Shown here: positions 48,469 to 55,776 of the stretch, in pieces
Layout: every line of letters starts with the position of its first letter
Position numbering within the stretch: position 1 is the first letter of the stretch
Assembly: GCF_005845365.1 (NCBI RefSeq)
Contig: NZ_CP040509.1
Location: 744,001 to 808,000, forward strand
Source: Rhodoluna limnophila
Lineage (GTDB): Bacteria > Actinomycetota > Actinomycetes > Actinomycetales > Microbacteriaceae
Direction: 5' to 3'
Length of the DNA stretch: 64,000 bases
Notes under the pieces: generated by a model
Databases searched by the model: none
What the model was told of the DNA's origin: nothing
Seen by the model: the letters and a program-made list of their open reading frames with translations, nothing else
Translations under genes and position numbers: made by a program

Positions 48469-48822
48469 ATGAACCGGCGCGACCAATTCTTCATTATGAC
48501 CGCGGTCGGTTTGGCCACTCTGGCACCTTGCATTTGGTTAGCCGGCGCAGCCGTCGACTACCCAGATACCGAGGCTCTAAAAAACCAAATTGGAGCCTTA
48601 GGAGCTGACGAGGTAGGCCTTCGGACACTCTTCCCGGGCACCTGGAAATCAATCGATGTTACCTGCGCTGAAGACTCGACCCAGACACTGAAATTCGTCA
48701 CAAACTCGGAGTCTCAAAATCTAAATACTCCGCGTTTCAAACTGCCCCTAGAAACACTAAATCTGTGTGCCGAAGGATCAAAGTCCTACGGACACACAGA
48801 TTCAGTAGCGCTGAAAAACTAA
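48469..48822 (+). CDS. Unknown membrane-anchored protein of the SOS operon
   Basis: 117 residues not recognised. An N-terminal hydrophobic segment (about residues 8-29) looks like a signal anchor; LAPC is not a proper lipobox. The remaining part is small, acidic and extracytoplasmic by prediction, with two Cys (DVTCAED, LNLCAEG) that could form a disulfide. It begins ten bases after the dnaE2 stop with GAAAGG upstream, so it is likely SOS-induced with dnaE2. It ends six bases before the convergent BI-1 gene. Confidence 0.7.
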   Translation: MNRRDQFFIMTAVGLATLAPCIWLAGAAVDYPDTEALKNQIGALGADEVGLRTLFPGTWKSIDVTCAEDSTQTLKFVTNSESQNLNTPRFKLPLETLNLCAEGSKSYGHTDSVALKN

Positions 48823-48828
48823 TTCAAA

Positions 48829-49587
48829 TTAGTCGCGATTGAAGATTGCGAGCAAACGCAGAATCTCCATGTACAACCAGATCATGGATGCGGTTAGGCC
48901 AAAGGCCGCACGCCACTCATTCTCGACCGGCATACCTCGGCGAGAACCGTCAACAATGGCCTCGAAGTCCAGGTTGAGTGTGAATGCCGCAAGCACCACG
49001 CCCGCAAGCCCAGCTAGCCAAGCAAATCCTGAAGAATAAACGCCAGCGTTGCCAGCAATCATTCCAACGATGAGGTTGATGATCGCAAAACCCATGTACC
49101 CGATTAGAGCAAAGGTCATTACCCGGGTAAAGCGAGCGTTAACCTTGATCCAACCAAAACGGTAAGCGGCAAACATAGCACCCGCGGTAGCAAAAGTACC
49201 AAGTACAGCATTTTGAACGATGCCCGGATACTGAGCCTCATAAATCGCCGAGATTCCACCGATGACAACACCTTCAACAGCTGCGTAGGCGATGATTACG
49301 GCCGGACGAACCTGCTTTGAAAAGGTTGCCCAAAGACCGAGGCCAAGGCCAACAAAGAGCGCAGGCATGAACAGAGCCTGTAGCGCAGGAATCACCCAGG
49401 TTGCCGCAGCAGTTGCCACCAAAATAAGGAACATGCCGAACACCTTGCCGGCAGTACCCTCTACGGTCATCTTTGGGGTCGAGGTAATTTTTGCGAACTC
49501 AGCGTCAACTGCAGCCTGATCAATTCGGGCAGCTTCGACACCGGTCTGCATTGCACGATTAAAAAGTGGGTTGTGTGAAATAGACAT
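48829..49587 (-). CDS. Bax inhibitor-1/YccA-family membrane protein
   Basis: 252 residues. A soluble N-terminal tail with FNRAMQTG precedes about seven transmembrane helices; the C-terminal NLDFEAIVDG and MIWLYMEILRLL are BI-1 hallmarks. Bacterial members act as pH-sensitive Ca2+ leak channels; the role here is unknown. TAAAAT exactly six bases before the ATG suggests a leaderless mRNA. Confidence 0.9.
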   Translation of the reverse strand: MSISHNPLFNRAMQTGVEAARIDQAAVDAEFAKITSTPKMTVEGTAGKVFGMFLILVATAAATWVIPALQALFMPALFVGLGLGLWATFSKQVRPAVIIAYAAVEGVVIGGISAIYEAQYPGIVQNAVLGTFATAGAMFAAYRFGWIKVNARFTRVMTFALIGYMGFAIINLIVGMIAGNAGVYSSGFAWLAGLAGVVLAAFTLNLDFEAIVDGSRRGMPVENEWRAAFGLTASMIWLYMEILRLLAIFNRD

Positions 49588-49599
49588 GGCTAAATTTTA
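49585..49599 (-). promoter_or_regulatory. Leaderless-type promoter of the BI-1 gene
   Basis: Minus-strand TAAAAT (49594-49599), six bases TTAGCC, ATG at 49587. A strong -10 match and no ribosome site. Confidence 0.6.
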
Positions 49600-50232
49600 T
49601 GAGAGTTGTCTGGCAATTTGCTGAACATGTTCACCAGCAATTGTGTGCCCACCCGGATGCATCAATAGCTCCACCTTGGCGCCCAAACCCTCAAACTCCT
49701 GAATCATTGCTTCAGTTCGTTCTGGCGGCGAATAGTGATCTTGCTCTCCGTTCGCAATCCAAACGCGCTTGCCGACCAGACTTGGCAATTTCTTGAAAGG
49801 TGTTTTCTCAAACGACTTGGTCGTACCAAAGGCAACGATTCCTTGGAGAGAGTCCGGCTGTAACAGCAACATGGCACCGGCCGCGTTAGCACCATTCGAG
49901 AACCCGACTGCGTAAACGTTGTCTGGGTCAAAACCGTATTCCCCAGATGCAACCCACAGAAACTCGGCTAAATCGGCCGAGTTGCGGACAATGCCAGCCT
50001 CATCGAAACTGCCATCTTCGTAACGCATGAAGAAACGGTTAGCACCTTCAACCCGAACCAGGCCGCGAGGTGACAACAAGTTCGCGGTTGGATCGAGAGC
50101 CTTGCCAAGCGGCAGGAGGTCAAACTCATCAGCGCCAGAACCATGCAGCAACAGCAACGTTTTAGCTGCCGCGACGTCATTCGCTGGGCGCCATACGTGT
50201 GGCCGGGCTAGGTCAGATGCTGAGCTGGCCAT
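49597..50232 (-). CDS. Alpha/beta hydrolase (carboxylesterase type)
   Basis: 211 residues, phospholipase/carboxylesterase group. LLHGSGADEFDLLPL carries the oxyanion region, GFSNGANAAGAM the nucleophilic Ser, ANGEQDHYSPP the Asp and HPGGHTI the His. It hydrolyses an unknown ester. It lies 20 bases downstream of deoC on the same strand. Confidence 0.88.
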   Translation of the reverse strand: MASSASDLARPHVWRPANDVAAAKTLLLLHGSGADEFDLLPLGKALDPTANLLSPRGLVRVEGANRFFMRYEDGSFDEAGIVRNSADLAEFLWVASGEYGFDPDNVYAVGFSNGANAAGAMLLLQPDSLQGIVAFGTTKSFEKTPFKKLPSLVGKRVWIANGEQDHYSPPERTEAMIQEFEGLGAKVELLMHPGGHTIAGEHVQQIARQLS

Positions 50233-50252
50233 GGCGGAATACTGCCTGATCC

Positions 50253-50954
50253 CTAAACAGCTTTGGAATCGAACTCAGCCAGAATCTCTGCCGCAATTGA
50301 GGTACCGCAGCGCGAAGCTCCAGCCTCAATAAAATCGACCACCTGATCAAGAGTCCTGACACCACCTGATGCCTTGACCTTTAGTCTGTCTCCTACACAG
50401 CTCTTCATCAGGGCAACGTGCTCTAGCGTCGCTCCTGCGGTAGCAAATCCAGTAGATGTCTTTACGTAGTCGGCACCGCCTGCCTCGGTGAGTTTGCAGG
50501 CAGTGGCAATTTGCTCATTGGTTAGCAAGGCGGTTTCAAAAATAACCTTGACGATAATTGATTCGCGCGACTCTCTGGCAGCCGAAACTACGGCCGCAAT
50601 ATCAGCCTCAACGAAATCTAGGTCACCTGAAATCAACGCTGAAACATTCAGCACCATGTCGATCTCGGTGGCACCCAGAGATATTGCCTCCTGGGTCTCA
50701 AAAACCTTAGTGGCGGTTGTAGTTGATCCGTGCGGAAAGCCAATCACGGTGCAAACAGGTACATCACTCTGCTTCAAAACCTCGTGAGCCACAGCAACAT
50801 CCATCGGACGAATGCAGTAAGAAGCAACATCCTCATCGAGGGCAACTTTGGCACCAACGGTTACATCGGTGTAGCTTGCATTCGGCTTCAAAACCGAGTG
50901 GTCAAGCGTCTTGGCAATTTGGGTTCGGGTGAGTCCGCGGTAAGTCTTTGACAT
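50253..50954 (-). CDS. deoC: Deoxyribose-phosphate aldolase
   Basis: 233 residues. TLDHSVLKPNA, VKVIFETALL, VKTSTGFATAGAT with the Schiff-base Lys and VKASGGVRT are typical of DeoC. It cleaves deoxyribose 5-phosphate to acetaldehyde and glyceraldehyde 3-phosphate. It is divergent from the DUF167 gene with only 22 bases between start codons. A TAAACT box six bases before the ATG indicates leaderless transcription. Confidence 0.95.
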   Translation of the reverse strand: MSKTYRGLTRTQIAKTLDHSVLKPNASYTDVTVGAKVALDEDVASYCIRPMDVAVAHEVLKQSDVPVCTVIGFPHGSTTTATKVFETQEAISLGATEIDMVLNVSALISGDLDFVEADIAAVVSAARESRESIIVKVIFETALLTNEQIATACKLTEAGGADYVKTSTGFATAGATLEHVALMKSCVGDRLKVKASGGVRTLDQVVDFIEAGASRCGTSIAAEILAEFDSKAV

Positions 50955-50979
50955 GCCTTCAGTTTACGCTTGACTCATG
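50952..50979. promoter_or_regulatory. Divergent leaderless promoters of deoC and the DUF167 gene
   Basis: Minus-strand TAAACT (50961-50966) is six bases from the deoC ATG; plus-strand TACGCT (50965-50970) is six bases from the DUF167 ATG. The two -10 boxes overlap by the two bases TA. Both genes would start on their start codons from one symmetrical site. Confidence 0.6.
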
Positions 50980-51201
50980 CGCATCACGGTTCAAGTCAAA
51001 CCGGGCTCAAAAAAGGGGCCACTGATTGAGAATTCCCCCGATGGAACCCTAGTGGTCTTTCTTCAACAGCGGGCCGTCGATGGCGCGGCTAACGAGGGAC
51101 TAATCGCCCTGTTGGCTAAACACTTCGGCGTTTCAAAATCGAGAGTGTTCATAGAAGCGGGGCATGCATCACGCATTAAACGAGTCTCAATCAACAACTA
51201 G
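50977..51201 (+). CDS. DUF167 (YggU-family) protein
   Basis: 74 residues. The motif VKPGSKKGP near the start, RAVDGAANEGLIALLAKHFGV and a C-terminal GHASRIKRVSI match DUF167/YggU. Function is unknown. It runs divergently from deoC and ends 12 bases before the isomerase gene, with which it forms an operon. Confidence 0.9.
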   Translation: MRITVQVKPGSKKGPLIENSPDGTLVVFLQQRAVDGAANEGLIALLAKHFGVSKSRVFIEAGHASRIKRVSINN

Positions 51202-51213
51202 AAAAGGACAGCT

Positions 51214-51681
51214 ATGAAGATTGCAATGGCAAACGATCACGCAGGGCGTGGACTAAAAAATGAGATCAAGGCGTTGCTAGAGAGCTGGGGCCACGAGGTC
51301 GTCGATTTCGGCACCCACACCGATGACCCAGCTGATCTTCCAGACTTTGTCTATCCGGCAGCGATGGCGGTAGCTCGCGGAGAGGTAGACCGCGGCATTT
51401 TCGTCGACGGTGTTGGTTACGGTAGTGCCATGATCGCTAATAAGGTGTCTGGAGTTTATGCGGCCGTTTGCCAGGATTCATTCTGCGCTGAATTGGCCCG
51501 GTCACACTCTGACACCAACGTTTTGTGCCTCGGCGGAAAAATCATCGGTTCGGCTATTGCCCTCGAAATCGTTCGAGTCTGGATGGAGACCGAATGGCTC
51601 GGACGCGACGAACCGAAGTACGCCCGCAGAGTACAAAAAGTCGTGGACATCAACAATGCCCAGTTGGTAGCCGTCAAGTAG
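51214..51681 (+). CDS. RpiB/LacA/LacB-family sugar-phosphate isomerase
   Basis: 155 residues. N-terminal MANDHAGRGLKNEI with the D-H pair of the family, IFVDGVGYGSAMIANKVSG and LCLGGKIIG. Classical RpiB has a catalytic Cys (CGTGIG) or a Glu variant (GSGNGE) at the VDGVGYGS position; neither is present, and the sequence is closer to LacA-like proteins. The isomerised sugar phosphate is therefore uncertain. AAAAGGACA precedes the ATG. Confidence 0.85.
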   Translation: MKIAMANDHAGRGLKNEIKALLESWGHEVVDFGTHTDDPADLPDFVYPAAMAVARGEVDRGIFVDGVGYGSAMIANKVSGVYAAVCQDSFCAELARSHSDTNVLCLGGKIIGSAIALEIVRVWMETEWLGRDEPKYARRVQKVVDINNAQLVAVK

Positions 51682-51702
51682 CTTGTTTCGGCTGACCCGG
51701 TT

Positions 51703-51743
51703 AAACGAAATTCCCACCAAATACATGGTGGGAATTTTCGTTT
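51703..51743. terminator. Bidirectional terminator between the isomerase gene and tRNA-Ala
   Basis: TTCCCACCA (51711-51719) and TGGTGGGAA (51726-51734), perfect over nine pairs, extended by AAACGAAA / TTTTCGTTT on the outside. T-rich ends lie on both strands, so it can stop both transcripts. Confidence 0.88.
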
Positions 51744-51744
51744 G

Positions 51745-51817
51745 TGGACCCGACGGGATTTGAACCCGTGACCCCCTGCATGCCATGCAGGTGCGCTACC
51801 AGCTGCGCCACGGGCCC
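51745..51817 (-). tRNA. tRNA-Ala(GGC)
   Basis: 73-nt cloverleaf on the minus strand: acceptor GGGCCCG with CGGGTCC (one G-U), D arm GCGCAGCTGGTAGCGC, anticodon stem CCTGC/GCAGG with loop ATGGCAT and anticodon GGC, T arm CACGGGTTCAAATCCCGTC, discriminator A. CCA is not encoded (the sequence continues CAA), unlike the other two tRNAs here. Confidence 0.95.
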
Positions 51818-51844
51818 GATCGTTGCCGAGGCAACTTTGATAGT

Positions 51845-52225
51845 TTACAACAAGTTTTCAGCTGCCGGAACTATGTCCAACTTAACTACTGGCTGGTCAC
51901 TGTAAAGACGCTCAAGAGAATAGAACATGCGGTCTTCTTCATGCATCACGTGGCAAACAACATCGCCAAAGTCCAGAAGAATCCAACGCCCTAGTTCTTT
52001 ACCCTCGCGGTGTAGCAACTTGAAGCCGTTCTCAAGCATTACTTCTTCGATGTTGTCAGAGATTGCCGATACCTGACGTTCGTTTCGGCCAGATGCCAAG
52101 ACGTAAATGTCGGTGAGCGGCATAACCGCTGTGATGTCGAGAGCAATGATGTTTTCGGCCAATTTATCTGCGGCGGCATTGGCTGCTAGATTGGCGGTTT
52201 TGATTGCTTGAGCGGTTGCGGTCAC
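51845..52225 (-). CDS. rsfS: Ribosomal silencing factor RsfS
   Basis: 126 residues. The motifs DIYVLASGRNERQVSAISD, REGKELGRWILLDFGDVVCHV and ERLYSD are the RsfS (Iojap) pattern. It binds ribosomal protein L14 and blocks subunit joining in starvation. GTG start with AAGGA upstream. It follows an unknown membrane protein and nadD, the usual order nadD-x-rsfS in Actinobacteria. Confidence 0.95.
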   Translation of the reverse strand: MTATAQAIKTANLAANAAADKLAENIIALDITAVMPLTDIYVLASGRNERQVSAISDNIEEVMLENGFKLLHREGKELGRWILLDFGDVVCHVMHEEDRMFYSLERLYSDQPVVKLDIVPAAENLL

Positions 52226-52237
52226 GATGTCCTTAGA

Positions 52238-52879
52238 TTACTTGAAGATACCAAGCATATACGCTCCGAGCACCAAACCACCCATAGTGACCATAAGCAC
52301 CGAGATTGTCGTAACGAGGTAAACCTGATTTTGCCCCTTAGCCAGCTTGACCGGGACAACGTTGACTTTTGCCGAGCGACCCACTACCCCAAGGGCACTC
52401 AGTGGCTCAACGTTCGAGACCGAGCCACTAATACTGTCAATAGCTAAGGCTTCATCGGTGTAGTTGGCATCCTGAATCGCCTCGAACTCACCGGTGTTGG
52501 TGGTCAACGGTGGCAGTTCAATGGCTCCGGTGCGCAACCACTCACCTGTCTCACCGATAGCCCCAGATAGGTCGTCAATGCTGGCCACCTTATCCAGCAC
52601 AATCGTTGCCGAAGCCGTATCGGTGGTCAGTTTTGGAGAAACTTCAAAAAGTGGTGCGGGTTCATCTTGGCTAGCCTCAACTTCACCTGACTCAACTGAT
52701 TCAGGCTCAACTGCTGCTGGCTCTTCTGCTACAGGCTCAACACTGGCAGGTGAATCAACCTTTGGCGATGCAATAATTTCGACGGCCTGGGTTGGGGTCT
52801 TCTCAAAGCCGGGTAGCGGCCTGCCTAGGCGCGCCGCCTCGCTCAGCTGCTCGCGAGTAATGAACTGACCGTCGGTCAC
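52238..52879 (-). CDS. Unknown acidic protein with one C-terminal transmembrane helix
   Basis: 213 residues not recognised beyond position. The N-terminal part has [16 protein letters not shown], then a Glu/Pro/Val-rich, probably disordered stretch (residues about 35-100), then a moderately ordered acidic part, and one hydrophobic helix near the C-terminus ([20 protein letters not shown]). The protein is probably tail-anchored in the membrane. Its ATG overlaps the nadD stop by four bases. Similar genes sit between nadD and rsfS in related Actinobacteria (family knowledge), but no function is assigned. Confidence 0.8.
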   Translation of the reverse strand: MTDGQFITREQLSEAARLGRPLPGFEKTPTQAVEIIASPKVDSPASVEPVAEEPAAVEPESVESGEVEASQDEPAPLFEVSPKLTTDTASATIVLDKVASIDDLSGAIGETGEWLRTGAIELPPLTTNTGEFEAIQDANYTDEALAIDSISGSVSNVEPLSALGVVGRSAKVNVVPVKLAKGQNQVYLVTTISVLMVTMGGLVLGAYMLGIFK

Positions 52880-53463
52880 TTGTTCCCCTCATAAAGTTGG
52901 TGCTCAGTAATGTAATCAAGAACCGCATCTGGAAGCAGATACCTGGTTGGCTTACCCTGAAGAACTCTCTCGCGAATGTCGGTTGAAGAGATAGCCAAGG
53001 CAGAAATTTCAACCAGGGTCACCGCATCCTCTGCACCCCGAGGTACGGAAAGCTTATGACCTGGCCTCGAAACACCGATGAATTTTGCAAGCTTCAGGAG
53101 TCGTTCCGGATCCTTCCAGCTAAAGATATCAGCTAGCGCGTCTGCACCGGTGATGAAGAAAAGTTCAGCATCTGGGTTTTCGGAGGCAATGTCTGCCACG
53201 GTGTCGACGGCATAAGTTGCTCCACTGCGGTCAACGTCAACCCGACTTACAGAGAAATCGGGATTTCCCTCGATCGCCAAGCGGGTCATTTCGAAGCGGT
53301 GAGCAGCATCAGAAACTGAGCCTTTTTGCCACGGCTGCCCTGCCGGAACGAATACAACATGATCCAGATTCAGCGCGAATGCGACCTCGTTGGCCGCAAC
53401 CAAGTGGCCGTAGTGAATTGGGTCAAAGGTGCCACCCATCACTCCCAGTCGAGCGTGGCTCAT
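52876..53463 (-). CDS. nadD: Nicotinate-nucleotide adenylyltransferase
   Basis: 195 residues. [17 protein letters not shown] holds the HxGH nucleotide-transfer motif and ISSTDIRER is the second signature. It makes deamido-NAD from nicotinate mononucleotide and ATP. The downstream gene is coupled by a four-base overlap. Confidence 0.95.
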   Translation of the reverse strand: MSHARLGVMGGTFDPIHYGHLVAANEVAFALNLDHVVFVPAGQPWQKGSVSDAAHRFEMTRLAIEGNPDFSVSRVDVDRSGATYAVDTVADIASENPDAELFFITGADALADIFSWKDPERLLKLAKFIGVSRPGHKLSVPRGAEDAVTLVEISALAISSTDIRERVLQGKPTRYLLPDAVLDYITEHQLYEGNK

Positions 53464-53484
53464 TCGGCTAACCCGTCGAAGTGT

Positions 53485-53673
53485 TTAGTGGTGTGAGTTA
53501 GAGTCGGTTGACTTGTGGTCGTGACGGTTTGCAACGTCGCGGTATGACCAGGTGATCAGACCCAAAAGTACGAACACACCCATCGCAATTACACCAAAGT
53601 AAACGGCTGGGAATGGAAGAGTCACGAATGCTTCGTGCTCACCCTCAACTGCTGCTGCAAGAATCGCGTTCAA
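53485..53673 (-). CDS. Small membrane protein with His-rich tail
   Basis: 62 residues. One transmembrane helix (about residues 22-42, PAVYFGVIAMGVFVLLGLI), preceded by a short outward segment and followed by a hydrophilic C-terminus rich in His and Asp/Ser (HDHK ... SNSHH). TTG start with AGGAG upstream. It lies between proA and nadD, as in other actinobacteria. The function is unknown. Confidence 0.75.
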   Translation of the reverse strand: MNAILAAAVEGEHEAFVTLPFPAVYFGVIAMGVFVLLGLITWSYRDVANRHDHKSTDSNSHH

Positions 53674-53718
53674 TTTTTCTCCTAAGAACTTATTCCAGAA
53701 TAACCTAGCCAGACGCCT

Positions 53719-54966
53719 TTAGGCTCTAACCTGACCAGTTCCGCGAACTAGCCACTTGGTTGAGGTCAGCTCAGGCAAGCCCATTGGCCCGCGTGCGTGA
53801 AGCTTTTGGGTCGAAATACCAACTTCGGCGCCGAAACCAAACTCTCCACCATCGGTGAAGCGAGTTGATGCGTTGACCATCACGGTCGAGGCGTCAACTT
53901 CGTTCAGGAAGCGTTCTGCGTTGGTCACATTTTCGGTAATAATTGCCTCGGTGTGCTTGGTCGAGTACTGGGCGATGTGCACCAAAGCCTCATCGAGATC
54001 TTTTACCACACGAACCGCAATGTCGAGGTCGTGGTACTCAGCAGACCAGTCTTCCTCTGTTGCCGGAATCGCCGCAAAGAAGGCATCCTGGGTTGCCTCA
54101 TCGCCGTGAATTCGCACACCCGACTCAGCTAGTCGGTCAAGAACCGCCGGAAGAATTCGCTCAACGGCATTTTCGTGAATCAGGAGGGTTTCGGCAGCAT
54201 TACAAACCGATGGGCGCTGGACTTTGGCGTTGTGTACGATTTCGACGGCCCAGTCCAACCTTGCGGTTTCGTCGATGTAAATGTGGACGACTCCATCGCC
54301 AGTTTGAATTACCGGAACTTTGGCCTCGTCGATCACCTGACGAATAAGGCCAGCTCCACCCCGCGGAATCAAGACATCGATCAAACCAACCGCGCGCATC
54401 ATCTCAACGCCGCCGTCACGACCAAACTCGTCAACCGTCTGGATTGCAGCACTGTCAAGGCCTGCAAGTGCCAGAGCATCCTGCAAGAGCGCGACTAGCA
54501 CCGCATTGGTGTTTTCGGCAGCTCGACCACCCCTGAGCACCGTGGCGTTTCCGCTCTTGATTGCCAAAACTGCGATGTCAATGGTGACATTTGGACGGGC
54601 CTCGTAGATTACTCCGATAACACCAAGTGGAACGCGAACCTGAGTGAGCTTAAGTGCGTTCGGTAGCGACATGCCACGGATTACATCGCCAATCGGATCC
54701 GGTAGAGAGATGATTTCTCGAACGGCGTCTGCAATGGCCTGAATTCGCCCGTGATCTAGCCTCAAACGGTCTTGAAGGCTCTCAGTCATGCCCTCAGCTT
54801 GACCCTTAGCAAGGTCTACGGCATTAGCTGCGATGATTTCGTCAGCGCGAACCGGAAGAAGTTCAGCAATCTGACGCAGTGCCTCATTTTTTGTGGCAGT
54901 TGATGCCTGGCCCAAAGAAGCCGAAGCTCCCTTCGCGAGGCGAATTTTCTCAATTGCAGTAACCAT
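53719..54966 (-). CDS. proA: Gamma-glutamyl phosphate reductase
   Basis: 415 residues of the aldehyde-dehydrogenase fold. The catalytic Cys is in SVCNAAETLL, with IPRGGAGLI and a C-terminal STRFTDGGEFGFGAEVGIST. It reduces glutamyl 5-phosphate in proline synthesis. A TAGGCT box lies exactly six bases before the ATG, so an internal leaderless promoter may supplement read-through from proB. Confidence 0.96.
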   Translation of the reverse strand: MVTAIEKIRLAKGASASLGQASTATKNEALRQIAELLPVRADEIIAANAVDLAKGQAEGMTESLQDRLRLDHGRIQAIADAVREIISLPDPIGDVIRGMSLPNALKLTQVRVPLGVIGVIYEARPNVTIDIAVLAIKSGNATVLRGGRAAENTNAVLVALLQDALALAGLDSAAIQTVDEFGRDGGVEMMRAVGLIDVLIPRGGAGLIRQVIDEAKVPVIQTGDGVVHIYIDETARLDWAVEIVHNAKVQRPSVCNAAETLLIHENAVERILPAVLDRLAESGVRIHGDEATQDAFFAAIPATEEDWSAEYHDLDIAVRVVKDLDEALVHIAQYSTKHTEAIITENVTNAERFLNEVDASTVMVNASTRFTDGGEFGFGAEVGISTQKLHARGPMGLPELTSTKWLVRGTGQVRA

Positions 54967-54978
54967 GGAATTAGCCTA
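54964..54978 (-). promoter_or_regulatory. Leaderless-type promoter of proA
   Basis: Minus-strand TAGGCT (54973-54978), six bases AATTCC, ATG at 54966. It lies in the 18-base gap after proB. No ribosome site is seen. Confidence 0.5.
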
Positions 54979-54984
54979 TTCGGG

Positions 54985-55776
54985 TTAGTTATTGATTGAA
55001 GGATCAGACTCAAACCAGGTGCCGACCTCGGCACCAAGTAAGGCCTCTGAGACAAGGTCGGTGCTGGTCAGCAACACGGATACGCCTGAATCGGTTGCAA
55101 TGCGTGCTGCAGAAACTTTGGTAACTGCTCCCCCGGTGCCAACAACAGAACTGCTGCCGCCGATTTCAATACCTGAAAGATCCTCGTCAAAACCGACATA
55201 ATCGATGCGCTTGGCACCAGGCTTTGCCGGTGGCATGTCGTAGAGCGCATCAACATCGCTGAGCAGAATCAAGGCATCGGCCTTAACCAAAGCAGCGACC
55301 AGTGCCGCGAGCCGATCGTTGTCGCCAAAACGAATCTCTTGGGTGGCAACGGTGTCATTTTCGTTGACAATCGGCAAGACGCGAAGAGAAACGAGTCTGT
55401 CCATGGCGTGCCGTGCATTCTCGCGGGTTTCTTGAGCTTCAAGGTCTCCAGAAGTGAGCAGGACCTGACCAGCAACAATTCCGTACTTCTCAAGGCTCTG
55501 CTGGTAACGAGAGATCAGTCGGCTTTGCCCCACTGAGGCCAAGGCTTGCGAAGTAGGAAGATCTTCAGGCTTAGTTTCAAAGCCCAGCAAAGGCATTCCG
55601 GTCGCGATTGCACCAGAAGAAACCAGGATTACCTCAGTGCCGCGCTGGTGAGCAGCAGCCAGTGCGTCTACTAGCAGCTCAAGTTTGCCTTCGTTGGCAC
55701 CACTGATTGAAGATGATCCAACTTTGACAACAACTCGCTTAGCCGCAGCCAGTTCGCTTCTGTCCTGAAGTCCCAA
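54985..55776 (-). CDS. proB: Glutamate 5-kinase, short form without PUA domain
   Basis: 263 residues. KVGSSSIS, SSGAIATG and NENDTVATQEIRFGDND define the amino-acid kinase domain. The C-terminal PUA domain found in longer ProB proteins is missing, so this is the kinase-only form. It phosphorylates glutamate, first step to proline. TTG start directly after the obg stop, with AAGGAAG upstream. Confidence 0.94.
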   Translation of the reverse strand: MGLQDRSELAAAKRVVVKVGSSSISGANEGKLELLVDALAAAHQRGTEVILVSSGAIATGMPLLGFETKPEDLPTSQALASVGQSRLISRYQQSLEKYGIVAGQVLLTSGDLEAQETRENARHAMDRLVSLRVLPIVNENDTVATQEIRFGDNDRLAALVAALVKADALILLSDVDALYDMPPAKPGAKRIDYVGFDEDLSGIEIGGSSSVVGTGGAVTKVSAARIATDSGVSVLLTSTDLVSEALLGAEVGTWFESDPSINN

